Below, in pieces: positions 45,090 through 55,400 of a stretch of 64,000 nucleotides of DNA. The stretch comes from Herbaspirillum rubrisubalbicans (lineage in GTDB: Bacteria > Pseudomonadota > Gammaproteobacteria > Burkholderiales > Burkholderiaceae_D): contig NZ_CP024996.1 of NCBI RefSeq assembly GCF_003719195.1, positions 3,286,001 to 3,350,000 on the forward strand, read 5' to 3'. The number at the start of each line of letters is the position of its first letter. The stretch's first letter is position 1. The notes under the pieces are model-generated. The model had not been told where the DNA came from. It saw only the letters and a program-made list of their open reading frames with translations, and searched no databases. Position numbers and translations under genes: made by a program.

Positions 45090-46664
45090 ATGGCCAACAG
45101 CCCTACTCCCCCCAAGCCTTACACACCGCCGCCACCGCTGAGCGGCGCCAACCTGGTGCTGGGCACCTTGTCGGTGTCGCTGGCGGTGTTCATGAACGTG
45201 CTGGACTCTTCCATTGCCAACGTCGCCATCCCGACCATCTCGGGCAACCTGGGCGTGTCTGTCGATGAAGGTACCTGGGTCATCACCTCCTTTGCCGCCG
45301 CCAACGCCATCTCCATTCCACTGACCGGCTGGCTCACCCAGCGGCTGGGGGCGGTGCGCCTGTTCGTCACCTCGGTGCTGCTGTTCGTGCTGGCCTCGTG
45401 GTTGTGCGGACTGGCGCCCACGCTGCCCATCCTGCTGGGTGCGCGCGTGTTGCAGGGCCTGGTGGCCGGCCCCATGGTGCCCTTGTCGCAATCGCTGCTG
45501 CTGGGGGCCTACCCCAAATCGAAATCCTCCTTCGCGCTGGCGCTCTGGGGCATGACCGCAGTGGTGGCGCCGGTGGCCGGGCCAGCGCTGGGTGGCTGGA
45601 TCACCGATAGCTATACCTGGCCCTGGATCTTCTACATCAACATCCCGGTGGGCCTGATTGCGGCTGGCGTCACGCTGGCCATCTATCGCTCGCGCGAGAC
45701 CCCCACCCACAAGCTGCCCATCGACAAGATCGGGCTGGCGCTGCTGGTGACCTGGGTGGCAGCTTTCCAGATCATGCTCGACAAGGGCAAGGATCTGGAC
45801 TGGTTCGCTTCGCCCACCATCGTCACCCTGGGCTTGATCGCGCTGGTGGCGTTTGCCTACTTCGTCGTATGGGAACTCAACAATGACCATCCGGTGGTGG
45901 ACCTGCGCCTGTTCGGACGACGCAATTTCGCCGGCGGCACGATTGCCATTTCGATCGGCTATGGCGTCTTCTTCGGCAACCTGGTGATCCTACCGCAATG
46001 GCTGCAGCAATACCTGGGCTATCGCTCCATCGACTCGGGGCTCTCGACGGCACCGATCGGCATCTTCGCGGTGATCCTGATGCCCTTGATCGGGCGTTTC
46101 CTGCCGCTGGTGGATGCGCGCAAGGTGGCCACCGCCTCCTTTATCGGCTTTGCCATCGTGTTCTGGCTGCGCTCGCGCTACAACCTGCAGGTGGACCAAA
46201 TGACGGTGATCCTGCCCACGCTCTTGCAGGGCATCCCCACGGCCATGTTCTTCGTGCCGCTGACGGTGCTGTTGCTCTCGGGCCTGCCACCGGAGCGCAT
46301 CCCGGCCGCCGCCGGACTGTCGTCCTTCGTGCGGGTCTTCTGCGGGGCGGTAGGCACCTCGATCTCGACCACCGCCTGGAACAATCGCACCATCCTGCAT
46401 CACGCCCAACTGACCGAACACGCCACCCCCTACAGTCCGTGGCTGCAAGAGAGCGTCAACAACATCAGCAGCACTCTGGGACTGAACGCCGAGCAGACCG
46501 CCGGGATGCTGGAGCGGACCATCACCTTCCAGGCCGCCATGCTGGGCATCAACGATATCTTCTATGTCTCGGCGGTGATCTTCATCGTCATCATCCCGCT
46601 GATCTGGATCATCAAGCCCTCCAAGGGCGGCGCCGGTGCGGCAGAGGCGTCGGCGGCGCACTAG
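45090..46664 (+). CDS. EmrB-type MFS drug efflux pump (DHA2 family)
   Basis: A 524-residue inner-membrane transporter with 14 predicted helices. FMNVLDSSIANVAIPTIS near 30-47 is the DHA2 motif; GARVLQGLVAGPMVPLSQ is another. Its proton-driven export of hydrophobic compounds is the usual role; the actual substrate is unknown. Its stop TAG overlaps that of the convergent lysR gene in a shared CTAG. No terminator is seen between them. Confidence 0.93.
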   Translation: MANSPTPPKPYTPPPPLSGANLVLGTLSVSLAVFMNVLDSSIANVAIPTISGNLGVSVDEGTWVITSFAAANAISIPLTGWLTQRLGAVRLFVTSVLLFVLASWLCGLAPTLPILLGARVLQGLVAGPMVPLSQSLLLGAYPKSKSSFALALWGMTAVVAPVAGPALGGWITDSYTWPWIFYINIPVGLIAAGVTLAIYRSRETPTHKLPIDKIGLALLVTWVAAFQIMLDKGKDLDWFASPTIVTLGLIALVAFAYFVVWELNNDHPVVDLRLFGRRNFAGGTIAISIGYGVFFGNLVILPQWLQQYLGYRSIDSGLSTAPIGIFAVILMPLIGRFLPLVDARKVATASFIGFAIVFWLRSRYNLQVDQMTVILPTLLQGIPTAMFFVPLTVLLLSGLPPERIPAAAGLSSFVRVFCGAVGTSISTTAWNNRTILHHAQLTEHATPYSPWLQESVNNISSTLGLNAEQTAGMLERTITFQAAMLGINDIFYVSAVIFIVIIPLIWIIKPSKGGAGAAEASAAH

Positions 46665-47578
46665 CGCAAGCGCGCCAACCCATGCTGCAAGCGGATGATA
46701 TCGATCAGCTTGCGCAACGCCGGATGCGCATGGCGCCGGCTGCTGTAGTACATGTGAAAAGGCGCGCTGGGGGCGGCCCATTCTTCCAGGATGGCTTCCA
46801 GCGAGCCTTCATCGATTTCCTTGCTGATCCTTGCCTCCAGCAGATAGGCGATGCCGACCCCGGCCTTGGCCGCCGCAATGGTGGCGGCGGTATTATTGAT
46901 CGTCACCAGACCCGGCACGCGGATACGCTGGCGGTACTTGCCGCGGCCAAACTCCCATTGGTAGCTGGAGTTATCCCCCAACAGTAATTGCAGGCAGGTG
47001 TGCTGCTGCAAGTCCTCCAGCGTCAGTGGCCGCCCGTGCCGATCCAGATAGTCCGGCGAGGCCGCCGCCACCCAGCGATGCGCACGCGTGAGCGGCGCAG
47101 TCACCATCCCCTCCGGCACGTAGTGGCCATAGCGAATGCCGGCGTCATAGCCTTCGCTGACGATGTCGATGGGCTTGTCATCAACCACGATGGTGAGCTT
47201 GACCTTGGGACACTGGCGCACGAACTCGGGAATGGCCGGCTCAATCAACAGATGCGCAGCATCGGCAAACACATTGATGCGCAATTCGCCCAGACTCCCT
47301 TCTGCCGAGCTCTCCAGTTGCCCCAGCGCCAGCGCGATCTGCTCGAAGCCCTCCTCCAGCCTGGCCGCCAGTTCACTGCCCGCCGCCGTGGGCGAGATCG
47401 CGCGGCTGGAGCGGTACAGCAACTGCGTGGACAGCCGCTCTTCCAAGCGCTTCATGGCATGGCTGGTGGCCGAGGGCGTCAAGCCAAGCTGGATGGCGGC
47501 GGCCTTGAAACTGCCGGTGCGCAGGATGGTCACGAACACCCGCAGATCGGAAAATTCGATATGGTCGAGGAGCGACAT
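46661..47578 (-). CDS. LysR-family regulator
   Basis: A 305-residue LysR regulator. The N-terminal winged helix FVTILRTGSFKAAAIQLGLT is at about 14-33, and the C-terminal effector domain is normal. It is divergent from the aldo/keto reductase gene and likely controls it. The TTGAA-TCAC-TTCAA dyad at 47587-47600 lies 9 bases before its ATG. No ligand can be stated. Confidence 0.88.
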   Translation of the reverse strand: MSLLDHIEFSDLRVFVTILRTGSFKAAAIQLGLTPSATSHAMKRLEERLSTQLLYRSSRAISPTAAGSELAARLEEGFEQIALALGQLESSAEGSLGELRINVFADAAHLLIEPAIPEFVRQCPKVKLTIVVDDKPIDIVSEGYDAGIRYGHYVPEGMVTAPLTRAHRWVAAASPDYLDRHGRPLTLEDLQQHTCLQLLLGDNSSYQWEFGRGKYRQRIRVPGLVTINNTAATIAAAKAGVGIAYLLEARISKEIDEGSLEAILEEWAAPSAPFHMYYSSRRHAHPALRKLIDIIRLQHGLARLR

Positions 47579-47586
47579 AGATGAAT

Positions 47587-47600
47587 TTGAATCACTTCAA
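47587..47600. promoter_or_regulatory. Candidate LysR half-site dyad
   Basis: A perfect 5-base inverted repeat (TTGAA, TTCAA) with a 4-base spacer, in the 115-base gap between lysR and the aldo/keto reductase gene. It is very close to the lysR start, so autoregulation is possible. Weak evidence on its own. Confidence 0.3.
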
Positions 47601-47693
47601 GAATGAATATGGCTCATCTTAAACCAGCCGCCCTCGCACGTGGCACGCGGTATAAATACGGCTTCATCAATCAGGCATTCACGGAGAACAGAC

Positions 47694-48680
47694 ATGAAAT
47701 CAAGACGCTTTGGCCGCACCGGCGCAGAGGTATCGGAAATCGGCTTTGGCGCCTGGGCCATCGGCGGCTCGTGGGGCGATGTCTCGGCCCAGGATGCCAA
47801 GGCCGCGCTGCACGCAGCGCTGGATGCCGGCGTGAGCTTCATCGACACCGCCGATGTCTATGGCGATGGCCGCTCCGAGCAACTGATTGCCCAGGTGCTC
47901 AAGGAACGCGGCGGCCCCCGCCCCTTCGTGGCCACCAAGGCCGGACGCCGGCTCTCGCCGCATGTGGCCAGCGGCTACCAGCGCGACAACCTCACTGCCT
48001 TCGTCGAACGTTCACTACAGAATCTGGAGGTGGATTGCCTGGACCTGGTGCAACTGCACTGCCCGCCCACGGAGGTCTATTACCAGCAGGAAGTGTTCGG
48101 CTACATGGATGAGCTGGTGGCTGCCGGCAAGATTCGTCACTACGGCGTCTCGGTCGAAAAAGTCGAAGAAGCCCTGAAGGCCATCGAATACCCCAACGTC
48201 AAATCCGTCCAGATCATCTTCAACATCTTCCGCCAACGCCCCATCTCGCTGTTCCTGCACGAAGCGCAGCGCCGCGACATCGCCGTCATCGCCCGCGTGC
48301 CGCTGGCCTCGGGCCTGCTGACCGGCAAGATGAGCGCGCAGACCACCTTTGCCGCCGACGACCATCGCCAGTTCAACCGTCACGGTGAAGCCTTCGATGT
48401 CGGCGAGACCTTCTCGGGCGTGCCGTATGAAGTTGCCCTGGCGGCCGTAGAAAAGATCCGCACGCTGGTGCCGCCAGGCGTGTCGATGGCACAGTTCGCG
48501 CTGCGCTGGATCCTCATGGAAAGCGGCGTGAGTACCGTCATTCCCGGTGCGCGCAACGTACAGCAGGCACAATCCAACAGTGCGGCCAGCGACCTGCCGC
48601 CGCTTGCACAGGAGGTGATGCAAGCCTTGCGCGAACTCTATCTGCACGACATCGCCCCGCATGTGCATCAACGCTGGTAA
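47694..48680 (+). CDS. Aldo/keto reductase
   Basis: A 328-residue AKR with a TIM barrel. The catalytic Asp and Tyr lie in FIDTADVYGDGRSE near 45-60, Lys in ATKAG and His in LVQLHCPP. The cofactor segment near the C-terminus (VSTVIPGARN) is also conserved. The ATG at 47694 has GGAG eight bases upstream. Substrate unknown; the following sugar-dehydrogenase-like gene hints at aldose metabolism. Confidence 0.88.
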   Translation: MKSRRFGRTGAEVSEIGFGAWAIGGSWGDVSAQDAKAALHAALDAGVSFIDTADVYGDGRSEQLIAQVLKERGGPRPFVATKAGRRLSPHVASGYQRDNLTAFVERSLQNLEVDCLDLVQLHCPPTEVYYQQEVFGYMDELVAAGKIRHYGVSVEKVEEALKAIEYPNVKSVQIIFNIFRQRPISLFLHEAQRRDIAVIARVPLASGLLTGKMSAQTTFAADDHRQFNRHGEAFDVGETFSGVPYEVALAAVEKIRTLVPPGVSMAQFALRWILMESGVSTVIPGARNVQQAQSNSAASDLPPLAQEVMQALRELYLHDIAPHVHQRW

Positions 48681-48718
48681 TCTGTGCGCCCATGCAACGA
48701 TAACAATCCAAGGACACC

Positions 48719-49642
48719 ATGACACCCATCAAGCTCGCCATTGCCGGCGTCGGCAAAATCGTCTACGACCAACATGCCCCGGCCATCAGCGGCAACCGGG
48801 ACTTTGAACTGGTCGCCACCGCCAGCCGTAATCACAGCATCGATGGCGTGAGCGCCTACAAGAGCATGGCCGAGATGCTGGCCGCCGCGCCCGAGATCGA
48901 GGCCGTTTCCCTGTGTATGCCGCCCCAGTATCGCTATGCCGCCGCGCGCCAGGCCATTGCCGCCGGCAAGCACGTGTTCCTGGAAAAACCGCCCGGCGCC
49001 ACCCTGTCGGAAGTCGAATCGCTCAAGAACCTGGCCGCCCAGCATGGCGTGACGCTCTTTGCCAGTTGGCACTCGCGCCATGCGCCTGCCGTGCAGGTGG
49101 TCAAGCGCCATCTGCAGCAACATGCCCCGCGCCAGGTCGAGGTGATCTGGCGCGAAGACGTGCGCCACTGGCATCCTGATCAGGAATGGATCTGGCAACC
49201 GGGCGGCCTGGGCGTGTTCGATCCGGGCATCAACGCCTTGTCCATCGTCACGGAAATCCTGCCGCAGATGATGTTCCTGACCAAGGCCGCACTGGAAGTA
49301 CCGGCCAACCGCCAGACCCCGATTGCAGCGCGCCTGGCCTTCACCGACGCCCTGGGCACGGACGTGCAAGCCGACTTCGACTGGCGCCAGACCGGCGAGC
49401 AGACCTGGGACATCCGCATCGAGACCGACAGCACCCGGGTCCACCTGAAAAAGGGCGGACATGAACTGTTGATCAATGAAGTGCCGTGCGAACTGCCTGT
49501 GGAGGGCGAGTATCCCTCGCTGTATGAATATTTCTGCAAACTTATCCGCAACCGGGAGTCCGATGTGGACGTCGCACCGCTGCGGCATGTGGCTGATGCG
49601 TTCATGCTGGGGGAGCATATCGTCACGGATGCATTCGTTTGA
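48719..49642 (+). CDS. Gfo/Idh/MocA oxidoreductase, likely D-galactose 1-dehydrogenase type
   Basis: A 307-residue NAD(P)-dependent dehydrogenase. The Rossmann start LAIAGVGKIVYDQHAPAI and the EKPPGAT motif near 95 are intact, as is GVFDPGINALSIV near 165. The shortened length and these motifs resemble D-galactose or L-arabinose 1-dehydrogenases of proteobacteria; the sugar is not fixed. It is 38 bases after the aldo/keto reductase gene, with a terminator after it. Confidence 0.85.
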   Translation: MTPIKLAIAGVGKIVYDQHAPAISGNRDFELVATASRNHSIDGVSAYKSMAEMLAAAPEIEAVSLCMPPQYRYAAARQAIAAGKHVFLEKPPGATLSEVESLKNLAAQHGVTLFASWHSRHAPAVQVVKRHLQQHAPRQVEVIWREDVRHWHPDQEWIWQPGGLGVFDPGINALSIVTEILPQMMFLTKAALEVPANRQTPIAARLAFTDALGTDVQADFDWRQTGEQTWDIRIETDSTRVHLKKGGHELLINEVPCELPVEGEYPSLYEYFCKLIRNRESDVDVAPLRHVADAFMLGEHIVTDAFV

Positions 49643-49679
49643 TGAGGACATGCGGCCTGGGGTCGCATCGCTTCAACTG

Positions 49680-49711
49680 ACCGGCCCGGCTTCACATGGG
49701 CCGGTTTTTTC
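49680..49711 (+). terminator. Rho-independent terminator of the sugar dehydrogenase operon
   Basis: ACCGGCCC and GGGCCGGT form a perfect 8-bp stem around a 10-base loop, followed by TTTTTT. Confidence 0.85.
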
Positions 49712-49762
49712 TTTAGAGCAGAAGCTCTCCAGCGCATTCAATTCTCACCATTGGACGATGCA

Positions 49763-49800
49763 TAAAAAATGGGGGAGATGATGTCCATCACCTCCCCCAT
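49763..49800 (-). terminator. Rho-independent terminator of the adhC-fghA operon
   Basis: On the minus strand, ATGGGGGAG and CTCCCCCAT pair, with a further ATGATG-type extension around the loop, followed by TTTTTTAT. It is 28 bases after the fghA stop. Confidence 0.82.
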
Positions 49801-49827
49801 CATCGGACCCGCGATATACCAGCGACT

Positions 49828-50676
49828 TCACGCCATCAGGTTGCGATGATGGAAGCGCAAATGCTCCTCCACAAAACTCTCGATGAAGTAATACCCGTGG
49901 TCATATCCCTCATGCCGCCGCAAGCTCAAGGGCTGTGAAGCCTCCTTGCAAGCGGCTTCAAAGCGGTCCGGCAGCAATTGCTCCACCAGGAATTTGTCGG
50001 CCAGTCCCTGGTCGATCAGGATGCCCTGCGGGTACGGTGCGTACAGCTTGCGCATCAATTCGCTGGCATCGTGCTCCTTCCAGCTTTCCTGGTCCGGGCC
50101 GAGATAATTGCCGAAGGCCTTCTGGCCCCAAGGGCAGTGGCGCGGCGCGACAATCGGGGCAAAGGCCGACACCGAGCGGTATAGCTCGCGATGGCGCAAG
50201 GCCAGCGTGAGCGCACCATGGCCCCCCATCGAGTGACCGAAAATGCCCATGCGCTGGGGATCGGCCGGGAAGTGCTCCAGCACGGCTCGGCGTAAGTCCT
50301 GCACCACATAACTTTCCATGCGGTAGTGCTGGCTCCACGGCGCCTGGGTGGCGTCAAGGTAGAAACCGGCACCCACGCCGAAGTCCCAGCTCTCACTTTC
50401 CCCGGCAATGCCGGCGCCACGCGGGCTGGTGTCGCTGGCCACCAGGATCAGGCCCAGCTCGGCCGCTACGCGCTGGGCGCCGGCCTTGATCATGAAGGTT
50501 TCTTCGGTGCAGGTCAGTCCGGCCAGGTAGAACAGTACCGGCAACTTGCCGCCCTGCTTGCCCTGCGGGGGGACGAACACCGAAAAGCGCATGTCCAGGC
50601 CGATGGCCGGCGCGGCATGGCGATAGAAGCCCTGCACGCCGCCAAAACAGCCGTGCTCGGAGAGAGTCTCCAGCAT
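49828..50676 (-). CDS. fghA: S-formylglutathione hydrolase
   Basis: A 282-residue alpha/beta hydrolase. The nucleophile motif GHSMGGHGALTLAL is near 145, YLAGLTCTEETFMIKAGAQR near 50 is family-specific, and GYDHGYYFIE near 258 carries the catalytic His. It splits S-formylglutathione to formate and glutathione, the second step of formaldehyde oxidation after AdhC. It begins 10 bases after adhC. Confidence 0.95.
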   Translation of the reverse strand: MLETLSEHGCFGGVQGFYRHAAPAIGLDMRFSVFVPPQGKQGGKLPVLFYLAGLTCTEETFMIKAGAQRVAAELGLILVASDTSPRGAGIAGESESWDFGVGAGFYLDATQAPWSQHYRMESYVVQDLRRAVLEHFPADPQRMGIFGHSMGGHGALTLALRHRELYRSVSAFAPIVAPRHCPWGQKAFGNYLGPDQESWKEHDASELMRKLYAPYPQGILIDQGLADKFLVEQLLPDRFEAACKEASQPLSLRRHEGYDHGYYFIESFVEEHLRFHHRNLMA

Positions 50677-50686
50677 CGCGCTCTCC

Positions 50687-51793
50687 TCAGAACTCGACCA
50701 CGGAGCGGATCGACTCGCCGCTCTTCATCAGATCGAACCCTTCATTGATGCGCTCCAGCGGCAGCTTGTGGGTGATCAAGTCATCGATGTTGAGCTTGCC
50801 TTCCATGTACCAGTCAACGATCTTGGGCACGTCGGTGCGACCACGCGCGCCGCCGAAGGCCGAGCCCTTCCAGACGCGGCCGGTCACCAGTTGGAACGGG
50901 CGAGTCGAGATTTCCTGGCCGGCGGCCGCCACGCCGATGATGATGGACTGGCCCCAGCCCTTGTGGCAGCACTCCAGCGCCTGGCGCATGGTGGTGGTAT
51001 TGCCGATGCACTCGAAGCTGTAGTCGGCGCCGCCATCGGTCATGCCGATGATGGCATCGACCACGTTGGGTACGTCCTTGGGATTGATGAAGTCGGTCAT
51101 GCCGAACTTGCGGGCCATGGACTCACGGGCCGGGTTCAGGTCCACGCCGATGATCTTGTTGGCGCCCACCATCTTGGCCGCCTGGATCACGTTCAAGCCA
51201 ATACCGCCCAGGCCGAACACCACCACGTTGGCGCCCGCTTCCACCTTGGCGGTAAACAGCACCGCACCCACGCCGGTAGTGACGCCACAGCCGATGTAGC
51301 AGACCTTGTCGAAAGGGGCATCGGAACGGATCTTGGCCAGGGCAATCTCGGGCACGACGATGTAGTTGGAGAAGGTCGAGGTGCCCATGTAGTGGAACAG
51401 GGGCTTGCCATCCAGCGAGAAGCGGCTGGTGGCGTCGGGCATCAGGCCGCGGCCTTGCGTGGCGCGGATGGCCTGGCACAGATTGGTCTTTTGCGAGAGA
51501 CAGAACTTGCACTCGCGGCATTCGGGGGTGTAGAGCGGGATGACGTGGTCATCCTTTTTCAGCGACTTCACGCCCGGGCCGACGTCGACCACCACGCCCG
51601 CGCCTTCGTGACCGAGGATGGCCGGGAAGATACCTTCCGGATCGGCACCCGAGAGCGTGTAATAGTCGGTGTGGCAGATGCCGGTGGCCTTGATCTCGAC
51701 CAGGACTTCGCCAGCCTTGGGGCCGCCGAGTTCGACTTCCTCGATGGTCAAGGGCTTGCCTGCCTGCCATGCTACCGCTGCTCTTGTCTTCAT
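50687..51793 (-). CDS. adhC: S-(hydroxymethyl)glutathione dehydrogenase, class III alcohol dehydrogenase
   Basis: A 368-residue zinc alcohol dehydrogenase. Catalytic zinc ligands lie in [12 protein letters not shown] (near 37) and GHEGAGVVV (near 66); structural zinc ligands are in [15 protein letters not shown] (near 95). The NAD motif [15 protein letters not shown] is near 195. It oxidises the spontaneous adduct of formaldehyde and glutathione. It forms an operon with fghA and a shared terminator. Confidence 0.96.
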   Translation of the reverse strand: MKTRAAVAWQAGKPLTIEEVELGGPKAGEVLVEIKATGICHTDYYTLSGADPEGIFPAILGHEGAGVVVDVGPGVKSLKKDDHVIPLYTPECRECKFCLSQKTNLCQAIRATQGRGLMPDATSRFSLDGKPLFHYMGTSTFSNYIVVPEIALAKIRSDAPFDKVCYIGCGVTTGVGAVLFTAKVEAGANVVVFGLGGIGLNVIQAAKMVGANKIIGVDLNPARESMARKFGMTDFINPKDVPNVVDAIIGMTDGGADYSFECIGNTTTMRQALECCHKGWGQSIIIGVAAAGQEISTRPFQLVTGRVWKGSAFGGARGRTDVPKIVDWYMEGKLNIDDLITHKLPLERINEGFDLMKSGESIRSVVEF

Positions 51794-52238
51794 AGGGATG
51801 GGTCCTTTGCTTGATGGGGTGAAGTAAAACGTCTTGCTCTTTCAGGAAAATTCAGTAGAACGAATGATCGGCTGAATTCATCGGCTGGGCCGTATTATCG
51901 CATTGCAAACGAAAACGCATATCCAGTGCAACTTGCCCCTTCATCTTGATGTCGAAACAAGTGAAATGTCACACCCTGACATGAAAATCTCACTGTCGCG
52001 TTGTGAGCAAGTAGCCTGCTTAATGACAAAGCTCTTGGCTTGGGGTAAGGTTGCTACAAAACAAACGAAGAGCGCGCGGCAAACTCCTGCAAAACAGCGC
52101 AGAACAGCACGGGAAGCCGAACAGATTCGGAAAAGCGCGGCAGGACACGGGATAGCATTTCAATATCTCGCGTATCACGTAGTGGGGGCATCCACGTAAT
52201 TTTTGCGTCAGCCAGTCGCCTGGGTGACTGCCTGCGGC
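51794..52238. other. 445-bp intergenic region upstream of adhC
   Basis: Holds the adhC promoter region on the minus strand and no gene I would defend. A 98-codon open frame at 51903-52199 on the plus strand has no clear ribosome site and no recognised protein. Confidence 0.5.
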
Positions 52239-52278
52239 TTGTCATCATGACATGGCACATCGTTATACAACATGTCAT
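52239..52278 (+). promoter_or_regulatory. Candidate sigma-70 promoter with an overlapping operator dyad
   Basis: TTGTCA at 52239-52244 and TTATAC at 52263-52268 are separated by 18 bases. A perfect 8-base inverted repeat, ATGACATG (52247-52254) and CATGTCAT (52271-52278), brackets the -10 with a 16-base spacer. It suggests a repressor site over the promoter of the following gene. Confidence 0.45.
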
Positions 52279-52412
52279 AGTGGCAAGTCGGCAGAAACTG
52301 GCAAGGTCATGCCGATTGCGTGCAAGGGCTGTCGATGCTCATACGAGGGGCGCGGGGCCAGGGGATGCAGCGTTGAGCTGCCTAACGACAGGGTGATGTG
52401 ATAGTTCTTCAC

Positions 52413-55400
52413 ATGGAAAAACAGAACAAATCGCCGGGACGACCAGGCTATACCCTGAAGACCTTGCTGCTCTTCGTCGGGTTGGTCGGCTCCTTCATCA
52501 TGGTGCAGACCTGGTGGGAAATTCGCCAGGACCGTCAGTTGACCATCGACTCCGAACGCTCCAGCTCGATGGCCGCCGTGCGCAGCGTGCAGGAACATGC
52601 GGATCGGGTGTTTGGCGAACTGGACCAGTTGCTGTGGGCCACGGCGCAACACCTCCATGCCGATCAGCCTGGACTGCTCGACGATGATCAGGGCTTGTAC
52701 CATCTGCTGTCGGACATGCAGCAGCGTATGCCCAGCGTGATGGTGCTGCGCTACATTGACCGCAATGGCAACACGCGCGCAAGTTCGCTGCGGGCCTTCG
52801 ATACCACCAGCATCGCCGACGACCATAAGCTGACCCACGTGGACGGCAACCCGGCGCGGCCCGGCCTGTTCGTGGGCCAGCTCATGCGCAGTCGCTACAA
52901 CCGCGAACTGGTGCTGCCGGTGGCCATGAACCTCTATGACCGCAGCGCCCGTCCCATCGGTTTGCTGGTGGCCGAGTTGCGGGCATCGACCTTCTTCGAC
53001 TTCTACAAGCGCATCACCAATTTCGAAACCATCGTCTCGCTGCGCACCGACAGCGGTTCCATGATGCTGCGCTCGCCGTTCGAGGAACGCTGGCTCAACA
53101 TCAGCCTGGCCAATGCCAAGAGCATGAAACGCATCCGCGCCGGGGCCGAGGAAGGCAGCTTTGAAGAAGCCTCCCACCTGACAGGCGAAGCCTTGCTGTT
53201 TTCTTACAAGCGGCTCGACAAGTGGTCCCTGGTCGCGGTCTATGCACGGCGCATGGAAGATGTGCTGGCGCCCTGGCGCAGCCGTACCGAAAACCGCATC
53301 CTGCTGACCACGGGCATCCTCGGCTTCATCCTGCTGGCGCTCATTTCTTTCTTGGTCTATTACCGCTACCAGCGCCGCCTGGACCATGCGCTGTCGGCCA
53401 GTGAATACCGCTACCGCAAGCTCTACGAGGAAGGTAGCGACCCCATCGTGCTGATCTCCGCCGAATTGCGCTACCTCGACTGCAACAGTGCCGCGCTGCG
53501 CTTTTTCGGCCTGCCCGACAAGGAACGCATCATCGGCCGCAAGGTCGGTCTATTCTCGCGCCAGAAGTCGCGCCAGGCCCAGCAACCCGATATCGATGAG
53601 CTGGTGGGCCGAGTACTGGCGGGCCAGCCACAGCAGTTCGAGTGGGTGACGGTTCGTCGCAACAAGATCATCCATACCGATGTCACCCTCAATCGCGCCG
53701 AGTTCGAGCGCGGCTATGCGATCTTCGCCATCCTGCGCGACATCAGTGCCCGCAAGCGCGCCGAACTGCTGCAAAGCGAACAGAACCGGGTGCTGCACAT
53801 GGTCATGGCCGATGAGGATCTCGATACCATCCTCAACGAAATCGTCGGCTTCGCCGATACCCAGATTCCCTACGGCGCCTCCAGCGTGATGCTGGTCAAT
53901 GAACAAGCCTCGCACTTCACCTCGGTATTGAGCCGACGCTACCCTCCCCGCCTGCTGCGCGCCTTGCAGGGGATGCCGATCCGCCACGGTTGTGGCGTGG
54001 CCGCCGAGGCGGCCCTGCGGCGCGGACCCTGCATCGTCACCGATATCTCCCGTGACCCGGTGACCGAGCATTTGCGGGTATTGATCGATGTGGAGATCTA
54101 TCCCTCCTGCGGGGCCTGGCCCATCATGGGCAAGGAGGGGCAATTGCTGGGTGTGTTCGCCGCCCTGCTCAAGGAAAACCAGGCACCCAGCAATGAGTAC
54201 CTGCAACTGGCCAACATCGCCGCCGACCTGGCCAGCGTGGCCATCGAGAGTCGCCGCGCCGATGAGCGCATCCGCCACCTGGCGCACTACGATGAGCTGA
54301 CCGGCCTGCCCAACCGCTTCCTGTGCACCCAGCACGTCTCCAATGCCATTACCCATGCCGAGCACCGCAATGGCCTGGTGGCGGTGCTGCTGATGGACCT
54401 GGACCGCTTCAAGAACATCAACGATACCTTCGGCCACCAGGCGGGCGAGGCGGTGCTGCAGGAAATCGCTCAGCGCTTTCGCCATAGCCTGCGTGAACTG
54501 GATATCCTGGCGCGCGTGGGCGGGGATGAATTCATCGTGCTGGTGGATGACTTCGACGATCCGCTGCAACTGGGCGAGATTGCGCAAAAGCTGCTCACCG
54601 AGGCGCGCAAGCCCTTCATCATCGATGGTCAGGAAGCCACGCTGTCGGCCAGTATCGGCATTGCCACCTATCCCGGCGATGGCGACAATGCGCAGACCCT
54701 GATCAAGAACGCCGATATCGCCATGTATCGCGCCAAGCACCATGGCAAGGATGACTATCGTTTCTTCTCCGATGAGGTCAACACCAACACGGTGGAACGC
54801 ATCGCCCTGGAAGCGGAGCTGCGACGCGCCATCGAGCGCGCCGAGTTCGTGGTGCATTACCAGCCCAAGGTCGATCTGGCCAGCGGCGCGATCGTCGGTG
54901 CCGAGGCGCTGGTGCGCTGGCAGCATCCGGTGCGCGGACTGGTGGGGCCGAACGAATTCATCCCGATGGCCGAAGAGAGCCGCCTGATCGACCAGATCGG
55001 CCTGGTGGTGCTGGACATTGCCTGCCGCGACATTGGCCTGCTGCTGGAGCACCAACTGGAATGTGGGCGTATTTCCATCAACCTGACCGGCAGCCAGTTC
55101 GGCGACGCCCACCTGCTGCAGGACATCAAGGGCGTGGTACAGCGCCACGGGACGCCACCGGCCTGCCTGGAGTTCGAGATCACCGAGAGCATGGTGATGC
55201 GCAACCGCGACCGCGCCATCGCCATTATGGATGGCATCCGCGCCGAGGGCTTCACCATTTCCATTGATGACTTCGGTACCGGCTATTCCTCGCTGGCCTA
55301 CCTCAAGCGCTTCCCGGTCAATACGCTGAAGATCGACAAATCATTCATCAACGACATTCCCGATGACGCCAACAGTAGCGCCATCGTGCAGGCCATCATC

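Noticed and set aside
42051..45890. Open frames of 321 to 482 codons on the minus strand opposite the efflux operon
   Set aside because: Same reason: the plus-strand proteins are conserved end to end.
51903..52199. 98-codon plus-strand frame upstream of the large cyclic-di-GMP gene
   Set aside because: No ribosome site and no recognisable protein; it lies in the adhC promoter region. Kept only as a remark on the gap.
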